From: Sanguinoderma infundibulare
Lineage: Eukaryota > Basidiomycota > Agaricomycetes > Polyporales > Polyporaceae
DNA length: 64,000 bases
Assembly (NCBI GenBank): GCA_032821775.1
Contig: JAVLRN010000019.1
Coordinates: 186,001 to 250,000 of the forward strand
Reading direction: 5' to 3'
In this document: piece by piece, positions 20,542 through 33,733 of the stretch
How the letters are laid out: the number at the start of each line of letters is the position of its first letter
How positions within the stretch are numbered: position 1 is the first letter of the stretch
The notes under the pieces: generated by a model
Told to the model about the DNA's origin: nothing
The model's database searches: none
The model's input: only the letters and a program-made list of their open reading frames with translations
Program-made: the position numbers and the translations under genes

Positions 20542-20742
20542 TCGCATTGCAGTATTCGGAGGTCTTAGACCGAGTCTGGCAGTGTCCACGAGGCGCATCA
20601 GTCATTCGAGATTCACGGAATGGAGATGAGTGGCCCGGAATGTGCTTACCGGACACTGTACTGATTGGGCAGCCATCCGAGATCAGTTACGAGGGAAATA
20701 CACGCTACGCGCAAATTATGCGCACGCTGGCTACGAAGTTGC

Positions 20743-21458
20743 ATGAAGATAATTAGCGGGAGAATCTCTCCGAGTGACGCACCGCTGCTGGACATGCCCG
20801 CTGCACGCTGCCACACCGAATCCCGACCAGCCAACTCCTGCCCTCGAGGACAGTACTCGAACGGTCTCGCAAAGCTCAAGGCGGAATTTCGATCCAGTAT
20901 AACGAAAAAATTGAGTACGTACATTCATTTGCATCTCCATCCTCCGCGCACTGACCAGCCTGGTACCGCGGGACAGGACACAAATCTGGCAATCCCAAGG
21001 CGAATATGGGGTGGTCGGAGAAGGCCTACGCCCTCGGCGTCGTCGTCCGCTGCAAACACAACCTCCTCGGATGGCCGTGGTACGCAAACATCCCGTTCGC
21101 GAACCCGAGCGACCTCCTCGGCGGCCAGCCCATCCTGCGCTTCCTCATTGCGCTCCTGAATGCCGGGATCCTCCGCTTCGAGCCCGCGAGCGAGGAGGAC
21201 ATTGACCTCGCACGACGGAACTCAAAGGCCGTCCTTCCGGGTGCGCCGCCGACACGCCCACCTCCGTTCTGCTGGGGTCCGTTTGGTCGGAACGATATCG
21301 GCCTGGGTCGCTTCCGGTCAGTTACCAACCCGCTGGGCTTGCCACTCAGACACCCGAAGGACGGTCCAAAGACCCCGAAGCTTATCCTGGACTCCGATGT
21401 GGAGGATTCGGACGCGGTGGACTCAGAGAACGAGAACACGCAGGTGGGATGCTGGTAG
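20743..21458 (+). CDS. GWP/IPF-domain protein, plus-strand gene (unit 1/2 junction)
   Basis: Two exons, 20743-20914 and 20977-21458, joined by a 62-base GTACGT...CAG intron, give about 217 residues. The ATG at 20743 was chosen; another in-frame ATG is at 20665. The N-terminal part ends with NGLAKLKAEFRSSITKKL, then HKSGNPKANMGW, VVVRCKHNLLGWPWYANIPF, ANPSDLLGGQPI and LLNAGILRFEP, and an acidic Asp/Glu/Ser tail. It is homologous to the minus-strand gene at 3521-4097, with the intron at the same place. Function unknown; no signal peptide or membrane segment. Open in all units with a few amino-acid changes. Confidence 0.65.
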
Positions 21459-21473
21459 CTAGCATGCAGTGTA

Positions 21474-21629
21474 TTAGTCACGCTCGAGGATCTTGTCCGC
21501 GATCTCGGGGTTGACGTACACGACAATGTCGTTCTCCGTCGTGGTCGAGAGGAAGCGCAGTGAGCACCGCACCAAACGCGTCCCCCCGCGGTCATTCCGA
21601 ATATGGAAGTGAGTGACAGCAGCGGACAT
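21474..21629 (-). pseudogene. DIVVYVNPEIADK exon remnant (unit 2)
   Basis: Same frame as 94-249, with one change (VTHFHI instead of VTRFHI). Confidence 0.4.
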
Positions 21630-22306
21630 CTTGATGATGAGGCGTCGCCCAGGCGCATGGCAAGGCAATGAAGATCTACCAGGCCCAGAGCATGACCGAC
21701 TGAATCAAGCAATGGATATGCGCAGTAGATACTGAATGGTGCGCACCGTACTTGAGCGCCAGTGCGTTGATAACGTCCCAACTAATGGCACCAATGTTTG
21801 TCGTCGGCAAGGAGGCGGATAAACTCCGAGTTGGTCATACGACTGACGCTAGTGCGCATGGTCGAGTAATCGTTGACATCAATCAGTTTGGAAGAGCTTG
21901 CTCCGGTTCAGACCTCAGGCGTATCCCATGCTGGGCGTGGGGGTCTTGGGGAGGCTGGACGGACCCGAGGGGAAGCGTCCCGGCGTGGTCGTTGCGAAGC
22001 CCACTTGCACAGTGTTGGAATGTTCAATTCCCGCTTGATCTCGCGCAAGGCTTGGTACGGAGAACACTAAACCGGTCGGACAATCGAGGAGTAACGTGAG
22101 CATAAGGAACTGTATAGCACAATTCAGCACAACCATGGCCAGAATGTTCGGAACAGGATGGAAAATGTACCACGTAAATGAGCTTCTGATGGAACATGCC
22201 GAAGAGTTTGTTGTGGCGATAATGGAAGCGAGTGCGTTGCGAGGAGATGGCGATGACGCAAGCTCGGGCTTGCGCTTGCGGAGATTTCCGCTCTAGCGAT
22301 GGACTT

Positions 22307-23530
22307 TCAAATTATTGGTGCATGCAAGCACCGCCAAGGATGACGCGCGCAGACTAGACTCACCGCCTCGTGGTACGGACTGAATTTGGTCTTGCCCGTG
22401 ACTTCGTTCGCAGCGGTGCTCTTGCCGATCCGCGTTTTGGGCTTGCAGTCACGAAAGCGGTACTTGTGCGTCGGCGTCGGCAACTTGAACATGAGCTGCG
22501 TCTCGGACGCGAGCTTGCCATAGCCGGTCAGGCAGTACTCGTCGTCCGAGTCGTCGCCACCCTTGCTGCTCGCAGCGCGGCCCATGTCTGCGTCACAGCA
22601 GTCACGATCGGCGGCCGCGGTCGGGGTGGAATGAGCGCCGTCCCCAATCGAGCCAGACTTGTCATAATACGAGCCCGTAAGGGTCGCGGCGCGGCAAAGC
22701 TGTGATCAAGAGTCAGCTGCCGTTGTGAGGAACGTGGCCAGGGAAGGAATGGACCGACTGATTGGCTTTGTGCCGTCCAAGAGCAGTCCCTGGGATCAAA
22801 GATGTCATTAAGCGTCCCGCTACCCTCTCCTGCAGCCGAGGACTCACTCACCATCCTCGTGCGCCATGTATCCGCCACTCGGAACTTTGCAGTACGTCCG
22901 TCTGTTCGCCGCTGCGCGGTCTTGGTAAACGTCAGGAGATGGTTGAGAAGGATGAGGAGCTGGAAGAGGAACTGCCGGCGGAAATGCGTGTCCGCGATCT
23001 CGAGCTCGAGTAGCTCGCGGCCGGTGAGGTACTTTGCGAAGCAATTCTGGCTCTTCGTGGTGGTCTCCGCCACTCCGGTTTCGGTTCCGCTTCAGAGGCC
23101 CTGCCCGTGCAGCGGGTATGTCGTTCGATTGTTGCCCAGAAGCGCACTTCTCCCGCTCACGTCCCTTTCCACCGGGCCCGTCCCACGTCGGGCCGTACTC
23201 TCCTTATAAATGCACTCCGCTCCGCTCTCCTGAAGGGAAATGCGACTGAGGAATGTGGGAATGAGACCACAAAACATAGTCGTCGCGCCTGTGTTAGCCA
23301 GCTGCCGAAGAGGTCGTTCAGGGTGTGGAGGACGACGGCCTTGCTCTTCTGGAGGATCATGCCCTCGGAGAGGCGTTCCACACACTCTTTGATCCACTGG
23401 AATATGTCCGAGCACGAGGAGATGGTTTGTGCCTCGAAGAGGTCCTGGAGAACAGTGAAGGGGAACGCTTGGTCGCATGCATCTGTCGTGGTGCCAGAGC
23501 GGACACCCGAGGCATCGATTGTAAACTCTT
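22307..23530 (-). pseudogene. THOC1-like pseudogene, copy A (unit 2)
   Basis: Same blocks and the same frame breaks as 927-2150. I saw no differences that would restore a frame. Confidence 0.6.
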
Positions 23531-24075
23531 GATAGCGGCAGCTCCAGCACTGTACGCACCTCTCGGGATTCCATCCTAAGTGCGAACGGCAATCAGTATA
23601 ATGCGCGCATGTGAGCATATGCGGAGGACGTAAAAATCTGATAAAACTGTGTTTGATGAGGAAAGCGGGTAAGCGAATTGAAACCGAACATCGTGAGAGC
23701 AGCGGAAAGGGGCCGGATGGTCGTCATCTAGACATGTATGCAGAAAATTTACGCAGTGGGATTGCGGCCCCAGGACGGAGACGCGTGACATGCGACGCTG
23801 CGTAGCCACAGCGAAAAGGGCCGGTTGGGTGGTTCTGTTGCCGGTAGAACATTTTCATGCATCGTCGTAGTGGTCGGAGGTCTTAGAGTGGAGTCTGGCA
23901 GGTCGCAGCGGCGACGTTTTGAGTCAATCGAGATTGATGGAATGCAGAACAGATGCGCTTACCGGACACTGTAACGACGCGGCAACCTCCAAAGATCGCT
24001 GAGATGCGCGCTGCGGACAAGTCACAAGCATGTCGGCTATGCCTCCCAAAGGGACATAGGTGAGCAACTACTCAC

Positions 24076-24358
24076 GAATTTGTCCCTACGGTAGTCCCGC
24101 CGGACGTACGCGACCGCGATCCCTGGCCGTCCATGGATCGTCATTGTACTTCGCACGCAGATGGAACGCCTTCGTCGGAATCGTGAGTCGTGCAAACGGA
24201 AAGCCCATCGAGTACCCAAAGGTCGACGCAAAGACCTCGATCGAGTACCGCGCCATCGGATTTTGCGAGCTCCCGGGGGCCGTCACCGGCGCAACAAGGT
24301 ACTGCCCGCCAGGGAGCAGTGCCATCTCGAGCACCGTCCGCAGGCATTGATCTCCCAT
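24076..24358 (-). pseudogene. F-box-protein-like fragment with +1 frameshift (unit 2)
   Basis: Identical reading to 2696-2978, including the extra A after AKY. Confidence 0.45.
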
Positions 24359-24900
24359 TGGCGCATATACTTGGGGCTGGCGAAGGGCCGGTCATTGATG
24401 CAGCGATGATCGTGGTAGAGAGCAAAGAGCGACTACCATGACACGAACCGAGGGCAGCGCCACAAGGGTCCAAGCGCCCGTAGCTGCCATTTGCGGAATC
24501 CGCTCTCTTGTAAACCTCCATCAGCCTCGGCCTCGCTTCCACTCGTTCGTTTCAACTCCTGCTGCGCTCCGCCACAGTACCCGACTCAATTGTTACCCCA
24601 GGACAATGGCATCTCTCCGCCGACAGGAATAGGGAAAGCGAATACAGCTCACTTCAAGGCTACACCTCGACACAGGTCACGACTGGAGGGATAGACGAAC
24701 AACAGATAGACAGATAGTGAGGGACATACAAGGATGTCTGCCACAGCGGGTGCCATGGTGCGTTTCGTGTCAGGTGCAGAAGCGGGGATATATTGACATA
24801 GGAATGAGTGATTGAATCAGGTACTAGTCTACATCTCTCCGTCGTCTCCTGCCACACAAGTAACTAATTGCATTCACAGCAACGCGCAAGGTAAAAACGG

Positions 24901-25477
24901 CTAGTCGGAGATCTCCTCAATATCCGAAGGCTCGGCCTCAACCTCGATGTCCGACGACCAGACAGCCTCCTCAATCGGGTCCTCCGGATCCTCCATCCCC
25001 GTGATGCCTTGTCCGTCGCAACGACGCTGGCGGTGACGCTGAATCGGAACCCCCGGAAGGACGGAGACAGGGCTAGAGCATGCGAGCTTAACCCGCTCGT
25101 CTGTCGCTTCCTCGAAGCGGAGCACACCCGATGTCCATAGCGCGAGCAAACGCTCCATGACCGGCTGGCCGCCCGGAACGTCACTCAGGTTTCCGAACGG
25201 TACGTCCGTCGGCCACCCTACAAGATCCTTCCTGTCCCTGATGACAACGTCACGCGTGTAGCCTGTTGTGGACCACCGCATCTGCGCGTTGGGGCTGCCG
25301 TTAAGCTCTTCTATGGAAACGGCATCAGAACACAACACAATAAGTCCGTGATGAAAGGTACGTACGCAATTTTTCGTCCATCAGCTTGCGGAGGCGCGCT
25401 CGAAGCCTGGCTAGTCGACTTGAATAGTCCCAAGGCTGAGCGGGGGCTCGGGCACGCGCATTGCGCTGAGCGGGCAT
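24901..25477 (-). CDS. GWP/IPF-domain protein, minus-strand paralogue (unit 2)
   Basis: Exons 25477-25366 and 25310-24901. Same two-exon structure and predicted protein as 3521-4097. Confidence 0.62.
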
Positions 25478-28400
25478 AAGGATTGTGTGTGGTTAAACGA
25501 GTGGAGGCGCAATGAGACCGTACGGACGTAGCGTTGGGTGTTTGTGAATAAACAGACGGGGATGTGTGGCCTCTACGGAAGAGATCTTGTGCTGTTATAT
25601 GTTTCCCTCGCTGACTGACACGCGGGTACACAGTTCTCGAGCTTGACATCGAACGTCGTCATGCTGCGTATCGCTCAGGATATCCCCGCAGACTCGAATC
25701 GTTTCTTGTAGACGTCTCTTTGCATATCTTGACCGCTAATCATACCATAGTACCCGCAGACAGTTTACTGTGTCCATTTTGTCTCCTACCGATATTCAGA
25801 TGTTGCGGACGACATCAGATATCAATCACAGGAACCTTGCATGTCCGCAACATCGCGTTATGGCCTCACTCATGCGACGACGGCTTCGAGTTGCTCTGCA
25901 CAAGGTGTATGTATACCGGGCGTATTAGCTTTAGAATCCACGGAGAAGATCGAGGTTCCGAGAGGACGTCAGGGATGTGGACGTCATCTGCTCGTCCGGC
26001 GATGGCTTCACATTGCAATGTGCTTCTCCGCAGCAGCCACCGTGAAGTTATGAACCCTGAGTTTGGCGAGGACACGGCGGCCATTCTCTGCGTGCTTGAA
26101 TCGCGCGCAGTTTGCCGCACAAAATTTATTTGATGATATGGTTGCCATTGGGCATGCGAAATGTCCAGGGTCGCAGGGGCGACGGCCGCCGATTTCGCGT
26201 ACGTGTTATAGCGCATGAAGTCCTGAGCTCCGTTCACCGCCGTGCATCATGTTCCCAGTCGTGCGGCCCAGTGCTCGGCCGCCACTCTGATGAGTATGCT
26301 TCCTCTTCCCCCAATATACACAGCCGAGACGACCCTTGATTTGATAGAAACCCAGCCGGCGCAAACGTCGATGCTCCAAGAGCCTCGACAAAGTCCTTGT
26401 CTGGCCCGCTCGAGTGCATGCAAAATATATCAGTGGATAGGGAACAATCAATGTATTGGAATGGGGGTGGCGACGGATAGACATGTACATGTGTAATATT
26501 ACCGCTCGATGGCATCTCGCTTCGCGCCTCCCTGCGGATTCTGTTTGGAAAACATACCGCCACACGCGGACGACCGCTGCGCACATTGAATGACCCAGGG
26601 CCCAATCGCGATTTTTGAGTGCGAGATGGCGCCATTGGTTTACTCTGAATGGGAGATGCATTGCTCGTGGCCCTGAGGAACTGTTGAGCTCGCGAGATGG
26701 AGTCGCCCCCTCAGAATTTTCTCTCAAAGTCGCTCTGATATGCGACAGTTAGCTTGTATGTACAAATCCCTTGGGGAGTGGCTGGAACGTACCTCCGCTG
26801 TGGTAGGACTTAAGGTGTGCTGTATAGCGATGGCGAGAGACAAAGGCCGAAGGCTGTCCAAGCTGCGACCGAGGGCAGCGACTGGTTGGATACTAGCCTC
26901 AGATGCCGTCGTCCTGCCTCGATGCGGAGTTCAATCGCCGGGTGCCTAGACGCGTGGATGGTTAGCCGACCTCGAAACCGCGTAGGGAGCAAGGGAATCA
27001 GAAAAGAAATTAGCATTTTCAACGCAGAGATTGTATTGCAAGCCACGATTCAGCCCGACCGCCGCTCTCTCCGTCCACCCGCACCCCAAACACGCTGGAC
27101 GAACGGCGTGCGAATGACGTCGCGCAGTACGTCAACCGGGTAGGGAGGTAGGTGAGAAGAGAGGGGTTCGCGACCATCGGAGAAAGCGGGCGCATGCGGG
27201 ACGCGGTCGCGTCGATTTTCCGAGCTCCAGGCGAGCGCAAAGAGATACCGTCCGGGCGCGCACGGATTGCGGGGCGGCAGGAAGTATTTAAAGGAGGCTG
27301 GAGGTTGCAGGAGCCCCCATTCCCGTCCCCGTCCATCCGCCACCACCCGCTTGTCTTCACACTCCCGTCGTGTCCGTCCGCCTCGAACGATCTCCGTGCT
27401 GTCCGTCCGCCACCTCCCGCTCACCTTCGCCCGCTCGTTGTGCCCGTCCCCCTCAATGTCTGGCGGTCTGCGGTGTGTCCGTCACGGACGGTCGTGGAAA
27501 GGAGGTACGTCGCCGCTCGGTTACTGACTGGGAGATTTTGATGTTGACTGTGTTTGTGGTTGTAGAGCGACGTCCATTGGCATGAGGGAAGAAGACTCCG
27601 TGGGCGGCGCGAGAGGGCGATTCGGGTGATGCGCACATATGATTACCTTGATTAGATAAGATTAGATACGAACGACAGGGAGACGTTGCATGTGGCGATA
27701 AGCTGAGGCTCACCTCGTCGTCACTGCCATGGCTGCGGCCTGAGCGAGTGCATACTCTACAGCGCCTGCTACCGAGTGTATGTACCCTCAGTCCACCTCT
27801 TCCCCGGCGCGTGGCCCGCTCATCTGCCAACCTCGGTCTTTGACAAATGAAAACTGGCTTCGCGATCCGGTGTGCCTGGCCGTCACTGATGCAACCGTTT
27901 GTCGGTGAGTTCTGTGAACAACTGAAGATTGTTTGGCAGATGAAACCGGTCTCGATACAGCCGCAGGCGGGCCTGCCCAATCCAACGTCCACTGTGGCCG
28001 CCGTATTCGCGGCGCATCAGCAACGAGTCCCTTCATGTTGCGCGGACAAGCGACAGACTTGCCTTGCCATCGCCTTCTCTACATAAGGCCCACTTCTATC
28101 CTCCGATCTGCGGTGGCTTGCCCTAGTAGCGTTCCGCGCAAGACGTTTGGCCGGACGGTGGAAGCTGGCTGGAGGAAGCAGACGGTGCGCCGGGGACGGT
28201 GCTTCTCACCATGTCAGCTGCACCATGCATGCTGGGCACGAAGCTCCACCCCCGGACCACGATTAGTCTTGCCCATCAGCACCGCACGGGCTCGGCCGGG
28301 CGCGCGCTCGGGTCGTCCGTGTCCACCCTCTCCACCCAACTTACAGGCGGTCGTCCACCTTCCTCTCCCCTTCTCATCACCGCATCGCACCCATCCATCT

Positions 28401-31400
28401 TCTCCGTCATCGATTCCTGTCCTTCGCCTTTCAATCCCAATAATAAGCTCGTGCACATCCCTCCCCACGCTCTGACATGAACAGTGCCAATTGGCAATTC
28501 GCTGGCAGAATCCCTGCGTCGGCGGGCGTTGCTGTGGCTCCGCCCCAAGGATCTATCGCGCAGGCAGCACGGGGCTCCCCACGACCATGTGGGGCTTGGA
28601 CCGGAGTTTCCTCTTCCGAACAACAATGTTAATAGGATCCTTGGAACGGTGACGTGCAGGGTGCCTGTGCGTAAGGCTTCGTACGTACCCATGGCGTTAA
28701 ATACTGCGCGCGCGCGCGCGTCCGAGTCGACGGGCGGGAAGGCGCTGCTTACTCGAGACAAGAGCACTGGGCGGAGCGCATCCAGGGTCCGGGAGCTATA
28801 TGCGGCCGTCTCTGGCCGCCTGCTTGTGGTCGTTTCAGCTTTCATTTGCCGGGCGACTGGATGGCTAGCCGTGGCTAAGTTAGCAGACTTCTGTGGCGGG
28901 CGCGCCGCACGGCAGCCTACCACGGATCGCGCGCTGAGAGTCGCGCTGTGCATCAGACGTTCAAGCACTGAATTTCGCGCGTGGTTGTCGTGTGGGGAAT
29001 GCATGTGCTCGGCATGCGCGGCGTACGCAGGTTGGCCACCGCTCAAGTAATTGCGCTGGCACTGTGTGCATGTGGTTCGCTCAGGGTTCGCCAGGCGCGC
29101 ACACCCTTCGATACCTGTGCGGGTAAGCGTACATCCTATCTTACACAGAACGAACGGATGGGATGAACTGAATCTCAATCTCTTGTGATTCTACCAGGTT
29201 CCCGACTTCCAAGACCTCGTCTACTTATCTGCTGTCGACCTTCTTCATGCACGCTCTCGCTCGGCGTCGTGTGTGCGGGGTGGGAGGGCCGCTTCTGATT
29301 CGGATTCAGATGGTGCGAGCCTCAGCGAGTCTCGAGCGTCCCATGCTCCTTCCGCTTTGGTGTCTACGTTTCCCTCGCGCGGTGGAGGCGAAGGTTCGCG
29401 AGGAATCTCCTATTGGCGAAGGGGAGGCGTCTGGGGCCTGGGCATTATGGCATCCCGAGGGCATGTGAATGCCGTGCGTTTTGAGTTGGAGATTGGACGT
29501 CCTTCCTGAGATCGTACTCGTGGGCAATGCTGCCTGTACGTACAAAGAAGGCTCTGGAGAACGGGAACGGAAGAACCACAGAACCAAGAACCAAGGACAG
29601 CGGTGCGTAGTCGAGGACCAGGACCGCAGCGAGCGAGCTGAGCTGACTGGCCGGCTAACTCTCAGGATATGGAAGCAATGTGCAGCTCGGCTCACCTTGG
29701 AGAGTGGACTGCGTCCTTCGACCTGCCCGCGAGCTCTGTAGCAGCAGCGCGTCGTTCCCGCTCATGTAGGAGTAGGAGGGACAACACTGGCATTCGTGGG
29801 AAGGCGAACATGAACATCCTCGCCGCATCCTGTCAAAAGGGGAGATGGCCGCACTCGCGACGTCGACGTCAAGACAGGGAGAACTTCAAACTGTCTCTGT
29901 TTCATTGGCTTCTCGCTCGGGCAGAGTTGAGTTACGCCAAGCCGGCCTCCGTTCCCCGCGCGCGACGATTCACGAACCTGCCCCGTGCGAGGGGGAGTCT
30001 CATGCCGGGAATGGCGACGCCGGCGGGCTCCCAGGCGCATTGTTAATGGCAATGAAGCTGCCAGGGCGCACCCTGCGCGTAACGTACCTCCTGGACAGCC
30101 ACATAACACCCCGTGCGTATAGCTCAATAGACATTGCTCTCAGTGCATCAGGGGATGACATCAGGAATCACAGAAGCCTCTCGTCCCATCGTCCGTCTCT
30201 GTGATGCGGACCATCAGCCTCAAGACAAGTGCTCAGGGTATGGCCTATAGGTGCGCGCGCCGTGATGCTGGGCTCTGTTTCTTAGCTTTTGCTCCACGAC
30301 TCTCCGCGGGAGGCAGGGCTGGCCGCGGGCGCGATGTGACACGCACCGCGTATGATGACGTCGATTATGCTCAGATGCGCACCACCAAGAGATCCCGAGT
30401 GTCTGTGATGGGGGCAATGAGCTCAAGCTCACCTCGTCGTCAATGGGCGTCGCTGCGGCTGGGCATCAGGAAGCAGGATTCGACTTCGAGCCGGGGGAGT
30501 ACTCTGCGGCGGCTTTGGGTCGCGTCCGCCTGTCCACGCTCGTCCGTCCTTGAGCGACGGAGCGTTACGAGGCGTCCGCGGTTCTTGGTATCATCGCCCG
30601 CGTTGAATGGAGGCCGTTTAGGTTGGGGGGAGCATCGCTCGCTCGTGCGCCGTTCATTCCGGAGGATCGCATCAGCGAGCCCGGGGACAAGGCATCCACC
30701 TCTGAATAGCAATCCCGCTAGCACGGGCAGCCGCAGGAATGCCACCTGAGTCCAGGACCCGAGCGCGACTGTAACTGTACCCGTGCCTTCCGAACGGGAC
30801 GCCAGCTTCTGGGTCCGCGTACGTGCGGTGAGGTCGGACACGGTTCTGGTCCTGGTCCTGGTCCTGGTCCTTGGCGGTAGGTACGGACATGCGTACGCTA
30901 CTGTACGGACTGCTACCCAAACGCAGGGGCGACCCGATGACGGCGATGACGCGCCTCTAGGTAGCCATTGTGCGTTGATCATCCGCGCCTCGGGTCCAGG
31001 ATCGAGCACTAGTTCGTAGTCGAACGTAACGTCCGAGTCCGATGGCGGATCGGACGAAGGCTGGCTTCGCCCGCCCGCGCACGATTGGCTACGGTGCATC
31101 GGTTGTTTGCCGGGGTCCGATAGTGCGGGGGAGGGATCGCCGGCTATAGCGTCGCGCGTATGTAAGTGCCCCCCCCCCGAGAGGCCGCTGGAGAGTGCAC
31201 TAGTGCACTAGCGCGAATGCGAAGCCTAAGGATCCGACGCGTCTCTGGTCGGACGGTCGCCCCAAGCGGTATCATGCACTATGCAGCTGCCCAGCCGCGC
31301 AAGCTGAGAAGGGCAGGGTGCAGGGCTCGCTGCTCGTGCATTAGACGCGGTGTTCTGCGCAGAACGACGGAGTACGTACTTAGGGTACCTATCGCTCGCC

Positions 31401-31985
31401 TCGCGCGACGGACGCCGGTCCCTTTCAACTGTGTCCCTGGGCCTGGCGTACGACATACAGTGCCGCTTGAGCTTGACTTACCAAGTATGTAGCGTCGCGA
31501 GCAAACCGGGCCGCTTCCCTGCTCGCGTGAGGTCCCGAGTCTGAATGCAACTGGGGGTTTCAGGAAGCAAACGCACCGGGCGTAGTAGCTCAAGCTCAAG
31601 CTCACGGGCCCGGGAGCTGGGCGCGAGAACGGGGAGGGACGGATATCGATGCGTCGCGAGTACTCACTTGCTGGATGCGGACGACGGCGTGCATGCTCGC
31701 GAGTCGCTGCTGCCCCTTAGCCTTGTTCGGGACGTACCATGCCACCGGCATCTTGATAGGTCAGCGCGCCGGCTCCCGATGGGGCATCGTGCACATGCAC
31801 CGTGGGCGGGCGGGCGGGCGAGCTTGCGTGCGTGAGTGCGGTTCGAGAAGAGTTCGGATTCACAGAGTAGTGCGGCGCCGACGGACGTGTGCCGATCGAA
31901 GCGTAGGAGGGGGAGCGATTTCGTCGGGCGGTGGCCGACGCGGACGGGTGGGCGAAGACTCGGACTGTCAATGTTAATATCGCGG
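25478..31985. other. Unit 2 counterpart of the weakly coding region
   Basis: Base for base it follows 4098-10605. It holds the GC run (28706-28720), the candidate exon (29198-29509), the TGGTCC array (30847-30870) and the palindrome (31194-31209). No supported gene otherwise. Confidence 0.3.
29198..29509 (+). CDS. Candidate terminal exon, unknown protein (unit 2)
   Basis: Same 103-codon frame after a CTACCAG acceptor as at 7818-8129. Confidence 0.3.
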   Translation, partial: VPDFQDLVYLSAVDLLHARSRSASCVRGGRAASDSDSDGASLSESRASHAPSALVSTFPSRGGGEGSRGISYWRRGGVWGLGIMASRGHVNAVRFELEIGRPS

Positions 31986-32710
31986 TCAGTGCGGTTGTGG
32001 GGGGTTACGTACGTGCACGCCGTGCGTGTCCGTGAATTTGACCAGGTGAGCGCGATAGATTGTCGTTCCGCGACCGCTGGGCACAGGCTGACTGCGCATA
32101 AGTATCATAGAACGATTCCAGCGTGCGGCAACCAATAATCTCATGACAAGGCAGGGTCGAATGGGACGACAGCGGAATTGAGAAGCGTTCGGCGTGGGAG
32201 GGCGCACTCACATCGTCTGAATCGCGTTCGATGTCGAATTCGGTGCTCGCTCCTTTTGGGCATAGCACGCGCGCCGGTGGCTTTTGTATGTCGACTACAG
32301 CCGGGCGGGTTCGCAGGCTCAGGCTGACCTGTCATTTGAACTGTATAGGACCGAGGGTTGGGAGAAAGGTGGGGCGGGTTGACTCTCATCCCAGAGACGT
32401 TGCCATGGAAATTCGTCAATGCGGCGGGTGTACGTACGTATGGTATGTACATACGTGTTGAAGGGACAGTCGATTGTTCCAGTTCGATTGGCGCCCCAGG
32501 GCCGGGCAACCCACGTTTGTTTCTGGCGCGGTGCAAGAAGCATTCAAGAGAAGGAGAAGGCCGGTCCCGGGGCGGGCGTTGGAAATTCGACAGGTTCAGA
32601 TTGAACAGACGAATTCGGAGTCAATGCGTGCCTGGGACTCGGACTCGGATGGGATGTTCCGCCTGTGGATGTAAAGATGTGAGATGGAGTGAGTTATGAG
32701 CGAGAGAGAT
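31986..32710 (-). pseudogene. Minus-strand exon cluster of unknown gene (unit 2)
   Basis: Same as 10606-11330, with the same two-base loss relative to unit 3. Confidence 0.25.
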
Positions 32711-33733
32711 AGAGGTGGCGAACGGGATCTGGGAAGAGACATTTTGGAAAGGCTGGTGAGAACGCGTTGGAGAGACAAGCATGTGCATATGCGGATGGGG
32801 AATGGGGAAAGGCGTCCGGGGTGAGATGGGGCCGGGTCTGGTCGCTGTCGCAGCAGAAGAGGGCGCCGGAGGGAGAACGGAGGAGGTGGGCGAAGACAAT
32901 ATGACCGAATGGGAGGGCTGGGCTGGACCCTGACGTGGACGGGTACGTACTGCGAATAACATCATAGGGCGGCGCGAGAGAAGGCAAAGGACGCTCGCGG
33001 GGGAAATAAATGCGGGATGGGCACCTGGAATTCGAACGGACATTGGACGCGCTGGCGAGGCGAGCGGCGAGGGCCGCATGTCGGCCGGACGTATTTACTA
33101 TTTCTTGGACTTGGCCGTGGCCGGTGATGGTGTTCTGCGTAGAAGGACGCTATCGGCCATGGAGTGTTCGATGGACGGGCGTGGACGGAGGCTGTTCGGG
33201 CACAGCAGACTGGGAACAATGGCCAAAGGACGGGGCGATCGAGGAGCAGAGCGAGGGCGATGAGATTCCGGCGGGGACGACGGTGCTGGGGCCCGTTGGC
33301 GATGAGTGGATCGGCGGCGGGCGAGTGCTGGGGGAAGAGATGGGAGAGCTGTGCAGAGGTTGGCAAAGGCAGCGGCAGATTCGATTCTGATCTGGGGGCT
33401 GGCGAGGCTGGCAGGGACAGCCGGCAAGGGCAGCCACTCGCGCCGGATCAGAGCCCGCTCCGCCGCGTCCGGCTCGCTGGGTGGGGCGTTTGGCGTGGGC
33501 GACCGCACTTGATTCACTTTCCGTACTTGACATCCATCGCACCCAGTCCTTGGCCGCCCTCTGCTTGCGCGACCGCCACACGCTCCCTCTCTTCCTACTC
33601 TCTCCCAGAACGCCCTCGCACCTTGCTTTTCTGCCTGGCGCCCGCCTGCCACATACCGCTCTCCTCCATCGCCATTCCTTCCTCTCACCCTCCCTCATCT
33701 TGCCCCTCCTCGTCTCCGCCGCTCCGCCAGACG

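Larger units (their letters stand above)
1..21380. repeat. Macro-repeat unit 1 (21,380 bp, direct tandem)
   Basis: Bases 1 onward recur at 21381 in the same orientation, and every recognizable feature of this unit recurs at +21380 as far as about 14.17 kb. Later offsets shift in small steps (+21382 at the G-alpha stop, +21356 after the minisatellite, +21352, +21346 and +21342 toward the end) because of small indels. In the first 14 kb I noticed only isolated substitutions against unit 2, for example near 250 and near 580. The unit boundary is arbitrary. Confidence 0.97.
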
